This document shows positions 36,801 to 48,800 of a DNA stretch of 64,000 bases, piece by piece (positions within the stretch are counted from its first letter, which is position 1; each line of letters opens with the position of its first letter). The translations under genes and the position numbers were made by a program. The DNA comes from Chamaea fasciata (lineage: Eukaryota; Chordata; Aves; Passeriformes; Sylviidae), in the NCBI GenBank assembly GCA_029207755.1, contig JARCOQ010000003.1:97480646-97544645 (forward strand). Direction: 5' to 3'. The notes below the pieces were generated by a model. The model was not told where the DNA came from, did no database searches, and was given only the letters and a program-made list of their open reading frames with translations.

Positions 36801-37460
36801 GTCTAACCAAATTGGAAAAAATAATAACAGAAAATCTCATGAGATTATGTCCTCATGAGATTTCGAAATCTGAGAAAGTGTTCAGATCAGTATATGAAAC
36901 CTTGAATTTCTGAATCTCAAAGGATTTGAAGCTTGACAGTTATTTCTAACATTTGTTTAATCTATTTTTTTATGATCTCAAACTGTTTGAATTTCTTTTA
37001 GATTCCTTTTTAATTTTAGGTGGGGGATAACAGTCAGTTATGGTTTTGCTTTTGGCTTTGGATTTGGGTGGGTTTTTGTTTGTTTCTTTTTTGGTATGGC
37101 AATTTAGAACTACTCTTCATACCATCACTGAGGTCAGAAATTTTTTTAATAGCAGGAATTGCATAATTTCCAGAAAAGCAGAAGCATTTTATTTGCCTGT
37201 AGAAATGAGCATGTGGTGTATTTGATGTAGAGCTTCTAATCATGCTTTGAGAGTACATTAGATCTAACAAAAATAACAAATATTCGTAGAAAACTGAGAA
37301 CTTATCTCCACATCCCACAGTATATTAGAGAAAAAAAAATTATGTTTTGTTCAACATACTTTAAGTTTGACTTAAACTAGAAATGAGTCAGATTTTGAAT
37401 CAGTCTCAAAATCACTTGCACCTATAATTCTAAAGTTTTTGGGGTATTTTTGTGTTTGGG
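33815..37460. other. Non-coding stretch with palindromes and small repeats
   Basis: Contains an 11-bp tandem repeat (CCCATGCCATT, 34941-34962 plus a partial copy), an A17 run at 35981-35998, an A14 run near 36663-36676 and the palindrome cluster at 36832-36870. A possible badly eroded CR1 3' end lies around 35200-35260 (TTGCCTTCCACTATTCTATC), too weak to annotate. No gene recognised. Confidence 0.6.
36832..36870. repeat. Duplicated palindrome cluster
   Basis: AATCTCATGAGATT (36833-36846) is a perfect 14-bp palindrome. CTCATGAGATT recurs 16 bp later (36852-36862). AAATCTCATGAG and CTCATGAGATTT form 12-bp inverted arms around an 8-nt loop. GATTTCGAAATC (36859-36870) is another perfect palindrome overlapping the second copy. 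Confidence 0.9.
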
Positions 37461-37635
37461 TTTTTTTTTCTTTTTTTTCTTTTTTCTTTTTTTTTCTTTT
37501 TTTTCTTTTTTTTTCTTTTTTTTCTTTTTTTTCTTTTTTTTCTTTTTTTCTTTTTTTTCTTTTTTTCTTTTTTTCTTTTTTTTTCTTTTTTTTCTTTTTT
37601 TTCTTTTTTCTTTTTTTCTTTTTTTTTTTTTTTCT
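37461..37635 (+). repeat. 175-bp homopyrimidine tract, (T6-9 C)n
   Basis: Only T and C on the plus strand over 175 bp, as irregular T5-T9 blocks separated by single Cs. All three plus frames are open and give Phe/Ser/Leu 'proteins' that are artefacts. Confidence 0.97.
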
Positions 37636-37880
37636 ATCTAGCTATGATTTCTCAACCTGACAAAAGTGTGACTCTATTCTGAAATTAATTGTCTAGGGCC
37701 CAAATACCAAGTGCAAAACTACTACAGTGATACAAGAGTGGTCCTAGCCAAAGGACCCACTCCCAAGGCCAAAGGCTATGCAGAAAGTGAGATAATATGC
37801 CTGGAGTCTGTAATTTCTTCTTTGGCCCTTTCTGATAAACTCCTGGTCATTCCTTTCAACCCTTTTGCTTCCCTACTTAC

Positions 37881-37997
37881 AATATTTCCCTCTTCCTTGA
37901 GAATTTCGAAAAGCTGCTTCTGAAGCCCATGAGCTTTGTACTGCTGGTCCTGATTTGTCACAGTGACTCCTGTGGGGTGCTCTTCCACCACTGTGAG
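37881..37997 (-). other. Candidate 117-bp exon (minus strand)
   Basis: Reading the minus strand, an acceptor-like ACTCAACGCAG precedes 39 complete codons (beginning LTVVEEHPTGVTVTNQ, then QKQLFEILKEEGNI). They are followed directly by a consensus donor, GTAAGTAGG (donor at 37880). The segment starts and ends in phase 0, so its length is a multiple of three, and its composition is protein-like. The frame also stays open for 35 codons past the donor (to 37776), which weakens the exon reading and would equally suit a decayed coding fragment. The acceptor has a poor pyrimidine tract. I do not recognise the product. Confidence 0.25.
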
Positions 37998-40900
37998 CTG
38001 CGTTGAGTTCCAAGAACAGGCAATTTTTTATTTCTCAATGAGTTACAGTTGCTAAGAATGATGGTACAGCAAATGGGGAAAGATGTATGGAACAACTGTA
38101 GGCTGTCTAAAATATTTTTTGGTGCTTCACAGAACGTAAAGGTCTTAGAGGACTGTAAGAATATTATAATAGGAAGACATTGAACTGTGTAGTGCAGGTG
38201 ATGTGGTGATAAAGGTGCTGCACTGGCACCAGATACCCCAGCTTCTCTTCCTATTTTGCCATCAGTCTGTCCCTTAATCTACCTGTCATCTACCAGCTTT
38301 CATCAGTTGTGCAAAGTTAATCTGTAAATTCACTGTGGCCTGAACATTCACTGTGAAAATTCAGTATTACACATGCTTCTGAAGGATCTCTGCACTTCCT
38401 TAATCCATCCAGAAAGAGTCTAGACTCTGTTTCAGCTTTCAGAGAAGAAACTCCAGGGGTTTTTAGCATAAACATATTCCCACTGTCAATCCCCAAATGA
38501 AGTCCCAACAAAAAGCCCATAACTCTATAAGAGAACTACAAGCTATTGTTCCAAACATTTCTATTGATTTTTTTCTCTTACAAGTTTGCCTTTTCATCCT
38601 TTCTCCAGAGCTTTTCTTTCTCCCCTTCTGATCTCATCCTCCCTCTCCTTTCTCTCCTCGACTGTTCCTCATCTGTCGTTTTCTCCTGCCTTCCTTTTTT
38701 GAGGAGGGCTTTAGGTCAGCACTGCTCAGCCATGCTTCCTCCAGGCTGATTGGACACTTCTGTCTCTGTTTGACAGATGAAATTCCCAAAGCTCCTAGTT
38801 AATTTTAGGGTGTCTGGGGGAGGAAAGAGGCTGGCACTGAACCAAACACACATTTAAATGTGCCAGAAAATTACACAGCGGTCAGAAAATTGCAAAATCT
38901 GCAATTTTTGTGCAGCCCACAATTTTCTAGAGGTCTTGATTATCATCCAGAGTTCAGTGTTTTACAGGAAGTGCAAGAGGTTACGTTTCCAGTGATTTTT
39001 AAGTGACCCCAAAACTATTACAGTGGAAAAATTCGTACCAGTATTAACCATTTCAGTGAATTTCTATCCATTTCAAGAGCATTCAGCATGGGAAAAAAGC
39101 TCTTCTTCTGAAAGAGATTAGAGTTTTTAAGGTGATTATTCTTAGGGTCTATATCAACAACAAATTATCTAAGCAGTGATGGATCTAATACATTTTGCCT
39201 TTGGGGAGATCCAAACTGAGAGTTCTGTTGTAGGAGTGTGGTTTTGTGCATATGTGCATTACACAATGGAGATCTAAGACAACAGTGTCTTACAAAACAA
39301 GACCAGAAGAAATCATTAATTTAATGACAGGATGATAATCTGTAGCTGATGACTCCTGAAAAACAGAAAAAAAGAGGATGTTACCTTGTGAGTGATCTTG
39401 TAATTTGCTCCAATATTACCAATTTGTTATTTGCTCCAATAGCGCTCCAAGCTGCCAGGCACCAGCAAAAACTCACTGAAGGTCACTGTGCAGGTGATGA
39501 ATGTACAGAGTTCTGTAACATGTTTTCCAGAAAAAAAAAACAAAACAACAAAACAACAAAAACCACATGCATTTCATTCAACTTCAACATTAAATGGAAT
39601 GCAAAACTACAAACTTATGTCCTGAATTCTCATCATTCAGCTCACAAATGAAATGTCAGGACAACTGGGGTGTCAGGACAACTGGGGTGTCAGGACCACC
39701 CAGCTTCCTGCTGTGTTCTGTGTAGGCAGATTTGCTACATGTATGTCCCTGCAGCTTTAGGGATATTCAGTGGAATTTCCACTCTGGATATTGCAGAGAC
39801 ACATAGCACAGCATCCGGTGGACAGCATGTGTTGCTTGCATTCAGTGCAAGAGAAGAAGAGATTTTACTGAAGGTTGTCAAGGCCCCATGACCCCTAAGA
39901 GCTGCAGCTGTATCCAAGAATACTTCTAAGATTTTTCTTTGAGCTTTCACTTCTCTCAACTTTTTAATTCCTGTTAACAGACAATTGTAAATGTTGAAAC
40001 TTGCAGAGATTGCCTTAACTTGCAGAGCTTGTCTTAGCCCAGAATAAAATGTATACAGCTGTGATTACACTCTGCTGTGCAACCCACAGCCCTGACCCCT
40101 CCATGAGCAGCCTGGCCAGAGTGGCTTTGTGCAGGGGTGGAGGCTGGGAACATGCAGCCACCGCTCAGTGATCTTAGCAAGTAAGGAGCTGGCACCTTCC
40201 TGCTGGTTTCTCAGTCTGGGCAACCCCCCAGGCTCTCCCAAACTGAGGCACAACCATCATGTACACAATCCTTTGACTCAGTATTTATACAGGCTTGACA
40301 ATTAATCACAAAGTCTTTTTACTCCTGTAAGTCACAGCATGTTCCCATTACAGGGCAGTTCTGCCAAATTTGACACTTGTCTAGAAAATTCTCTAGAACA
40401 AACTGGTTTTATGCTCTCCTGCAAAATGAACAATAACGAGTGACAAGAATGGGCAAAGGGGTTGCACCACGCTGGATTTGCAAGCCACCAAGATTTGCAA
40501 TCTGACAGGTAGATACCTGAGCTTCACAGGTAGGAAATGGAGTGAGGATGAAGCTACAGGAGGAAGTGACCTCCTTACCTTGCTAATGTCTCTGCAGGCT
40601 TTATCTCCTGAGCATAAGAGGCCTATCATATATTAATTTGTATTGTCCTCTCGATCCAAGCTGCATTGACAACTTCAATACTGACACATACACAGGGACT
40701 GCTTGGGGTCTTCCATTGACACAGCTCCTCTTAGGTGAGGGGTGTCCTGTGTTGGACCAGTAGACTGCTAAGTACAATTAACTTTCAGTAAAATATTTCC
40801 TTGTATGATGAGAACAGCTGGGCACAGCATGTGTGTGAGGGGCAACACTTCATGTTAAACACTTAATGCTGAAGTCTGGGCTTCAGCATGTGAAGTTGCT

Positions 40901-42704
40901 ACATGAAGAGTCATATTTGACCTGCCTATCCTGAGAAAATCTTGCAAAAGCTACAGCTTGCTCCTTTGTGTCATTTAAGAGGAATTATTTAAGATTTACA
41001 AGACAATTGTTACTTACTAGTATACTCTGTATAATGAAACACCATCTTTCTTATCTATTGACACACTTCCTAAGCTGATATTTAAGAACAGCATCAGAGA
41101 TATGCATTCCTAAGCTTACTTTTTTCTATGCTAGCTCTCGTAACTTACAATCATACATCGACTTACAATTGTGGTCCTTGACACTGGAGAAATTATGATG
41201 ACTGTGACTTCTTTTTATAAAAAGAAGACTAATAAAATTAAGCAATAATCTATAAGCATGAGAGGGTTACCATTTTAAAGATCATCTCCTGCTGTGAATT
41301 GAATAACAAGGTAAAGGTTTTAGCATTTATAAATGTCAAGGCAACAGACACGTGCATTTTAACAGCATGACATGCATATCGCTTAGAAACCTATTGCACT
41401 TAAAGATTACCACTATACTGCACAGATGGTTTCAGGATACAACTTAAAATTCTAAGTGGTTCTGAATTTTAGGGCTTTGTTGCAATAGCTGATAATTTTA
41501 CTAAATGTCTTGTCACTAAACCCAGGAATTACAGTTATGCTATAAGAAGCATCAGACTATTACATGCTATTAAATTTTTCAATGAGAAAAGAAAACCCTA
41601 AACAATTTGACTACAGTTCTTGATGCTGTCTCAAATGTTCCGATTAAAAAGCACTGCAGCTTGAACTGGACAGAAATGTCATTTATCTCAAACAGTATTT
41701 TCTGTCTGCTTGCTGTCAAGAGATACAAGAAATGCTAGAATTAAATAGTATGGATTCAGACTGTCATCAAGACACTGTGCCTTCAAAACAGTGATGAAAT
41801 GAATTTATTTAGCCAGAAAGAAATGAGGTTGAAAAAAATGTGAGGTGTCATGTCAGCACCTTCAACTGGGAAGCAAGATGTGGTCTATTTGCCAGTTTAT
41901 TGTTCTAATCAGGGACCCTGACATTTCCCTTCCCTCTCCCTCCCTCCTATCCTGCAACCTGCTTAGCTGAAAAGAACGATGGAAATGCACCATGGTGGTT
42001 TCTTCCAGGATGCCACTGCCATTTGGTGATCTAATTGGCCCCAGAGGGCCTTTCAACCATTTCCATCAGAGAAGAAAATTTTTCTTCCTTCTGCTAGAGA
42101 CAGATAGGAGACATTAATTATGCGGACAGCATCCAAGAGAGCAACAATCATTCTCAACTAAATCAACATGCAAAACAGTCATGGAAATTGTCAGATTATA
42201 ACAGCAAAAGCTATGGCAGGAGAGAAAAAATTAACAACCAACCTCCAACTTTTTATAAAAAAGAACTATGAAGAACTTGATTTGATATGCTGGTTCTAAA
42301 AAATACAAAAGCTTATTCTCAGCATTTTCTATTTTATTAAAGATCCGACTTAAAGTATTTCCAAAGTTTCTTTTAAAAAAATATTGCAATAAAAGCCAGA
42401 CAAAGATTATTAAAACTTTTATTTACTATTATAAACTATTATATCTACTTCTTAAACTATTAGAAAATAAAAATGCATTTCAACCAACCATAATGGAATG
42501 CGGTTACTTTAGAGGAGCACTCCATTCCCTGCCCTAAAAACCTGAAAAAATAACAGGGGAGAAAAACTCATACTCCACTCATCTCTTTCTCAGAAGACAT
42601 GAATCTTTCTTCGAGGATGAATTGAAAATCCTGGGAGACAAAAAGAAGAGGTGTAGGACAATGAAACCTGTTCCGTTTTCTAGAACACAATGTTTCTCCT
42701 TTCA
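37998..42704. other. Non-coding stretch, no gene recognised
   Basis: Includes a 17-bp tandem repeat at 39654-39697 (TGTCAGGACAACTGGGG, 2.6 copies), an A/C patch at 39531-39570 and a GC-richer patch at 40075-40240. Frames of 60-100 codons look random. Confidence 0.65.
39654..39697 (+). repeat. 17-bp tandem repeat, 2.6 copies
   Basis: TGTCAGGACAACTGGGG at 39654-39670 and 39671-39687, then a 10-base partial copy. The full copies are identical, suggesting a recent duplication. Confidence 0.93.
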
Positions 42705-42815
42705 GGGGGAAAAAAAAAAAAAAGAAAAAAAAGACAAACAAACAAACAAACAAACAAAAAAGAAAAAAAAAAAAAAAAAAAAGAACACCACCCAAAACCA
42801 AAAAAAACCACCCAG
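42705..42815. repeat. A-rich low-complexity tract with (CAAA)n
   Basis: G5, A14, then five CAAA units, a further A20 run and ACCACCC-type blocks. It opens frames on both strands (42568-42801, 42622-42942) that are artefacts. Same tract type as at 20748 and 57993. Confidence 0.9.
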
Positions 42816-45800
42816 GAAATATAATTTAGAGGTGGGGAAAGGAGGGAGGAATTATTGCAGGGAGAATATTAATGAGAGAAAGCAGGGCAAACAGACAGCC
42901 CTAGTTCTACACAGTACATATATATTGCAGACAGCTGCATAATTTACCCAGGAGAGAAATGTCACTCGAAGCTGCTGCCTGCACCACACTGAACTCATTT
43001 GAAGCAAGCTCCAGCCCCCTGACTCTGCACTGCCACTCCCATGGAGATACTCCCCCATCCTCTCTGAAAGAGTCAATCACTGGGGAAAGTTCTGTGCTGT
43101 GCTATCACCTGCCTTCTCTGGAGCCCGGGCTGTAGGTGCAGGCAGGCTCTGCACGCCTGCTGCTGCATGGGCCTCCAGTGGGAAAGGCGTGACCTCAGAC
43201 AGCATCAGGCAGCACCATGTAGGACACATGCCATGGAATACAGACCCATGTGCTGGCCAGAAAATTACAGGTATATGCACATAATAGCTGGCAAACCCTC
43301 ATCATTTGGAAAGGGCAAGTAAAAGCATTATAGAAAAGCTCGTGCTTTGAGGGGGAGTTTGTTTCTTTCCCACGCAGCTGCAGAAAGCCAGAGCACTTCA
43401 GTTTCAGCCAGGAATAAGTGTTTCAGGCCATGGGCAAACAGTCTTTGCTCTTTCTGAGCCAAACACATGGTTAAGTCCCTGAGAAAATTTGGGAAGGTCC
43501 AAAGGGCTGATCTCTCTTGCTTAGTGTGTGCAGCCATTGGGATGCAGATAGGTGGATTCTCCCTTCTTCCATTTTTGGAGTAGTAAAAATATTTCTGGCC
43601 CAGCATCTGGAAATCATCTCTGTGAGCCAAGAAAGGTTCAAGCCAACATTATACATAACATTACTAGACAACAAGCCTTAGTCTGCTGAGCTGAGCTCTT
43701 CCCTGTATAGTCGTACAGTCCTCCAGGAACACTCCTCCTAAATTCCCAGCAAGAAAATCCCATTATCCCACGCTGCACATGCAAGACACATTAATTCCAT
43801 TCTTGAGAATGTGTTTTGGGAAAAAAAGAGCTCACCAATATGACATGCCTCATGGGTCTTCCCTGACAAAGGAGAAACTCTCCCAGTAAGTCAGGTATTT
43901 AGAGGATCAAGTCAAAACTGTTGAAAGTGATAGCACAGTGCCCACTGTCACTGTTCTGCTGTTTTTGCAGTACTTCTAATTAGAAATATCTCACCATTTT
44001 CTCAAGTGTCTGTTGTTAATCAGACCTCACAAATTGGCATAGGTAACTGTAGGTTAAATCACATCATTTCACAAGTCACAGGATTTTACATCAAACACTT
44101 TCATGATGCCAACCAATCTGTCATCATGAGAAACAGATTCTTTTTAGTTTAAGAGAAGATGGTAAATGTAGTTAAAATGGTAATACAGCCAGTGGCACCA
44201 TACCATAATAAAGCCAACTTTTTACAGCACATTTGCATTGTACAATATAAACAGTGAGCTGCCTGCTCAAGAAAATGTCTTATTGCAGCTAATGACCACT
44301 AAAATAATCTGCTGACTTAGCAAATCAGCATGAACTTGAAAGGTAAGGGGTTTGGGGTGTTTTGCAAGCAATCATCTTTGCATAACCTTAGATGTAGCTC
44401 AAGTCCATGGTCTTCAATGCCCACTGACCATTGGCTGCAGGCGTTGAGACATGATGCACAACCAAGGGTCTGGTGTGTGGCAAGACTGACATCCTGGTCT
44501 AGTTAATCATTTAACTAGAAGCACCTGAGCACAGTAACAGTGGTTATATAAGAAAACTGATCATCAGTTAAGAAATATGCCAGATCAAAGACCTGATAGA
44601 TTTTTAAGAATGTGATGAAATTTTTTTCTACTTAACAAGCATCAGTGGGTGAAAAATTGTGCTCCCTCTGCTCTAGACACTTCCTTTCAGGGATAGAGGC
44701 AACTGTTTTACAGCTGGAGCTGATTTTTTTTTTTAATTTATCCTAAAGTAAATTTTGTTTTAATTGGAAGCTAATGGAAAAGAATGTTCCTTATTTTTAA
44801 AGAGAGGCAGGAAAATGTAGGGCTGGTTTCAGTCTGCTGTAATTGCAACACAACAATCATTTGTCAGACCTGCAGGGAAGCAAGGATGAAATGGTTGCTT
44901 GCAATACCAGTGTGTGTGCCACAGATGCTACCCAGGGATTCAGGTTAATTACATACCAGGCATGCTTAAGGACCACCCATGTAAAACAGCTGGCAGGATG
45001 GAGGCTTAAAATTGCTCCCTGCTGGTTCTACCATTGCACACTGCCCTCTTCAATTCACTATGAATCTCTTCATCTGGGCTAATTTACTTCAGCAAGGATG
45101 AATAAGTTAGATTCACTTATCTCCACTCTTCCAGCCTTGCTGGCTTTGGAACTGCTCCACTCCATTCCCTACTTATTGCTTCAATTGTATGAACCTAAAG
45201 AGTTTATTGATGTGTATGGGCAAAATTTTCCAAGTGCCATAAACACCATTGCAAAAGCCAAAGGAAGCAGGTGTTAATTTAAAAGAAAAATTAGTAATGA
45301 AGACCCTCTCTAGTGTGTGAGCTCATCTACCCAGGATGTGATTCATTGTTTCATTCCATGTTCTTTTGTTGTTATACAAAATATTCTTTACTTGTCTTTG
45401 CTGAATAACGCCGAATCATCTGAGATGCTATTGAGGTCATCCCATTCTGTTTGTCTTAATTCTGAATTTGTAGACTCTTCTGGCCATGAACACGACTCTT
45501 CTGAACCATGACAGCACTTAAGGATGGGTAGGACTTTGTGATTTGAAAATAAATGACATATTATGAGCACTAGTATGACAACAGGTGATAGGGAGTAATG
45601 TGATATATTTGTAGTAATCCTTCTCACCCAGATCATGAATTTAGTTTCTTATGCAACTCCATAATCATAAATTAAAAGGGTGATAAAATGTCATTGGCTT
45701 TAGAGACATCAGCTGAAAATGACCATCATTCCTGGGATAATTTTATAATTAAATGCTTTTCCTCATATTGCTGTGTGATATGATATTTCAAAAGGGTGGT

Positions 45801-48800
45801 TATTACAGACTGGGTATTGTCAGACAGGTTTTCCTAAAGGATTTAGTAAACTGATTGCAATGTGTAGTACTAATGGATGCATTGCATTGTTCACTCTCTC
45901 CTTTTGCTTAGTCTATGGAAAAGAGATTTTCTCTAGATACTGCATGACAAACTACTCGCCAACAATGTGGACAGTCAAGCAGCACTCCAACAATGAAAAC
46001 ACCATGCACACTTGCCTTTCACCCTTCCATTCTCCCACTGCAATGTCCTTTCAGCAGAAGTTTGCTCCTTGACTTCAGTTTACTTTTGTACCTCAGTTGT
46101 ATAGCAGGGAGTCTGAGACCTAACTCTGGCCTCAATAAGCAACAGTCATACTGGTAAAGACCCTACTCCAACACTTCTATGTAATTTGAGTAACTGCTGG
46201 CACTTGAAACTCAATCCACAGCCCACAAAAGCCACAGGAGAGACTGTCACTGATTATCATAGGCTATGGAATAGGATCTTATGCACTGCTGTGTGCACTA
46301 GATCCTTACATATGAGTTTATATATATATATGTACATCAGCAGTAAATTTGATGGTGGATGGAAAGGGCCCTATGAAAGGAAGCTGTCCTGATGTTCTGG
46401 TGTATTTTAACTCGTACAAATAACATAATATCCTTAAGCATCTTAAAAGGCAATGTTGATAAAAGATTGTCATTTAACAGCAAAACAGTGATATAAATAA
46501 ATTTAGAAGCAGGACACAGTTGAGGAATATGAGAGACATCCAGCAAGCACGGCTGAGGGAAATTAATTCCAGGTTCAATGACTAAAATGAGAGACTGAAT
46601 CATGCAAAAACCTTTGAAATCTCACCTCTGCCTACAGGATGCAGAGATCTGGCTGGGGGGATGAGCTGCAACACTCACTGCTGAGAGTCAAAGGAATGTA
46701 AGACATATCTACTTGAATAGCTCTATTTCTGCCCAAGTCTTTTTTTGACCTAACCAGGCAGGGGCCATGCAGGATCACAGCATTGCCTAGAGCTCCTGTT
46801 CAGTATGAAGGAAGGCAACCATGGGAGGAATGACTTTGGCAGGACTAGTTAACGCCAAGGGTGCACAGTAGCTCAGTACAGTGCAACACAAGTCACTAAC
46901 CACATTCAAATATGCTACTGGGAGGAAGGGGAAAGTTTATATCCATCTAATATACCTGTTATAACCCCCTCTCCTCTCATTCCTGGCATCTGACCACAGC
47001 CTACCTTGTGTTTTTCCTGAAATCAAGGCACAATATAACTAATCTATTCCGTAGATGTGTATAAATGTATGTGTATAAATACATACAGTATTTATAGTCT
47101 ATCACTGAGTTATAATAATAGCAACAGAAAGAGTTTTAATGGGGTAGAGGCATGACCACCCTGCATTGCAATCACAGTCCCACCTACCCTAGCATCCAGA
47201 CTCTCATGGTGGCATACAGTGCATTTTAAGATGCTGGAAACCAGTGGTGAAGGACTTCAGCTAACTTGGCCTGAACTCTAGGCTCTATAAGATTTTGTCT
47301 CCCTCCTGGGAACACTGTGATAACCAAGTTTTGATCTCAACTTCTGTGGCTGGCCACAGGCTCTGCAAGATGACCCTTATGCTGTGAAAATTGTTTCTGA
47401 TTGCCCCTTATGAATTTCTTACCTTTAAATATCACTGATCGTTCCCATTTTTCCTTGTCATTCAAATGGTACAGCGAGTTTCTGATAATTTCCTTAAATG
47501 TAATTTAGCTATATTTGAAGATATGGCTTTACCTTGAATCTATAATAACAAATCTCATGCTTTTCATAGCAAAATAATCCATGGAGCAGGGACTCCTGGA
47601 GCACAAAGTGAGCATTACTGTAAATGCATCTGAATACACCAGCTTTAAGAGAGAAGCTCATTCTTTGCAACCCAGACGTGCATTTTAAGTTGGTTGCTCT
47701 GTGGTGGATTAGATCCAATAGTCAAAGAATTTTGTTACTAGGTGGCCTCTAGCCAGGTGGGTAGAAAATCTTCCTGAGAGAGGAAATGAAAATGCTGAGT
47801 TTGCTCATTCTAAGGGAGAGGGGCTGAACCAAGGTCTTCTCCTTCCTCAACATATGCCTTACTGGAATGCAACTACTGAACGTGGGAGGTAGCAGACATT
47901 TTAAAACATATGTGATGCTGAGTCCCTTCCTGATGCACAGCTCAACTCTCTGATGTCTACACAACAGATCTGAAAAAACTACCTGAAAGAACATCACAGA
48001 CTTTATTTATTTATTTGTTTATTACTTTTTCTATTTTAAAAGTCCATTTATATTTTGTATGGTTTTTTGTACTTTAAGACTCTGACAGCAATTCTCTGTA
48101 AATGCCTATCAGATCAGGCTGGGCATACCCAAACCAGGAGTTTCAGATGTCTGAAGACCATTCATATCAAATGAAAAGTATCAGTGAATCATTGGTTCCC
48201 CCAGGAATGAGCAGGGATCAGGAGGTGCCCCGGTCATTTTTACATAGTTGCGTAATTCCAGTTTGTCTTAGACTCATCACTTCGGCACCTACCACAACCT
48301 CCAGTGTCATCTTACAGCACCTAAATCTCCACTACTTTACAAGCTGGTGTCAGGAATTTAGTACCTTAAGGCTGACTTCAACACCTTTCTTTTATGTTTT
48401 ATGTTTTTTCCAGTTTTATAGCCATTACACAACTGCAGCAAATGGCAACAAATCAAGTGAATGACTTAAGCACTGCAGAAAAAAATCCCTTGTCTGCTTG
48501 TGCTGCACTCTCAAAAAGAGTTAAGTGCTTATTAGAGTAATAAGTAATATTTTGACCTGCAGAACAGCATACTTTCTTCTTTTTCTTGTTGACTTTAATA
48601 TATACAAAATAAATTTCTCTCCTGTAAGCTCTTTTTGATGAGGCAATGCTTATAAACAGCATCTGATTTCAGACTCCAGCTATTCCAGGTGCAGCTCACA
48701 CTTGTCTCAGTGTTGTCAACAGATCCTTGGGAAGGCCTCTTTTCTGCACCACAAAAATAATGAACCCCCCCCCCCTCGCCTCTTCAGGGTGTGTCATTAT

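Noticed and set aside
37439..37682. Three plus frames of poly-Phe/Leu/Ser, superficially membrane-like
   Set aside because: Artefact of the homopyrimidine tract.
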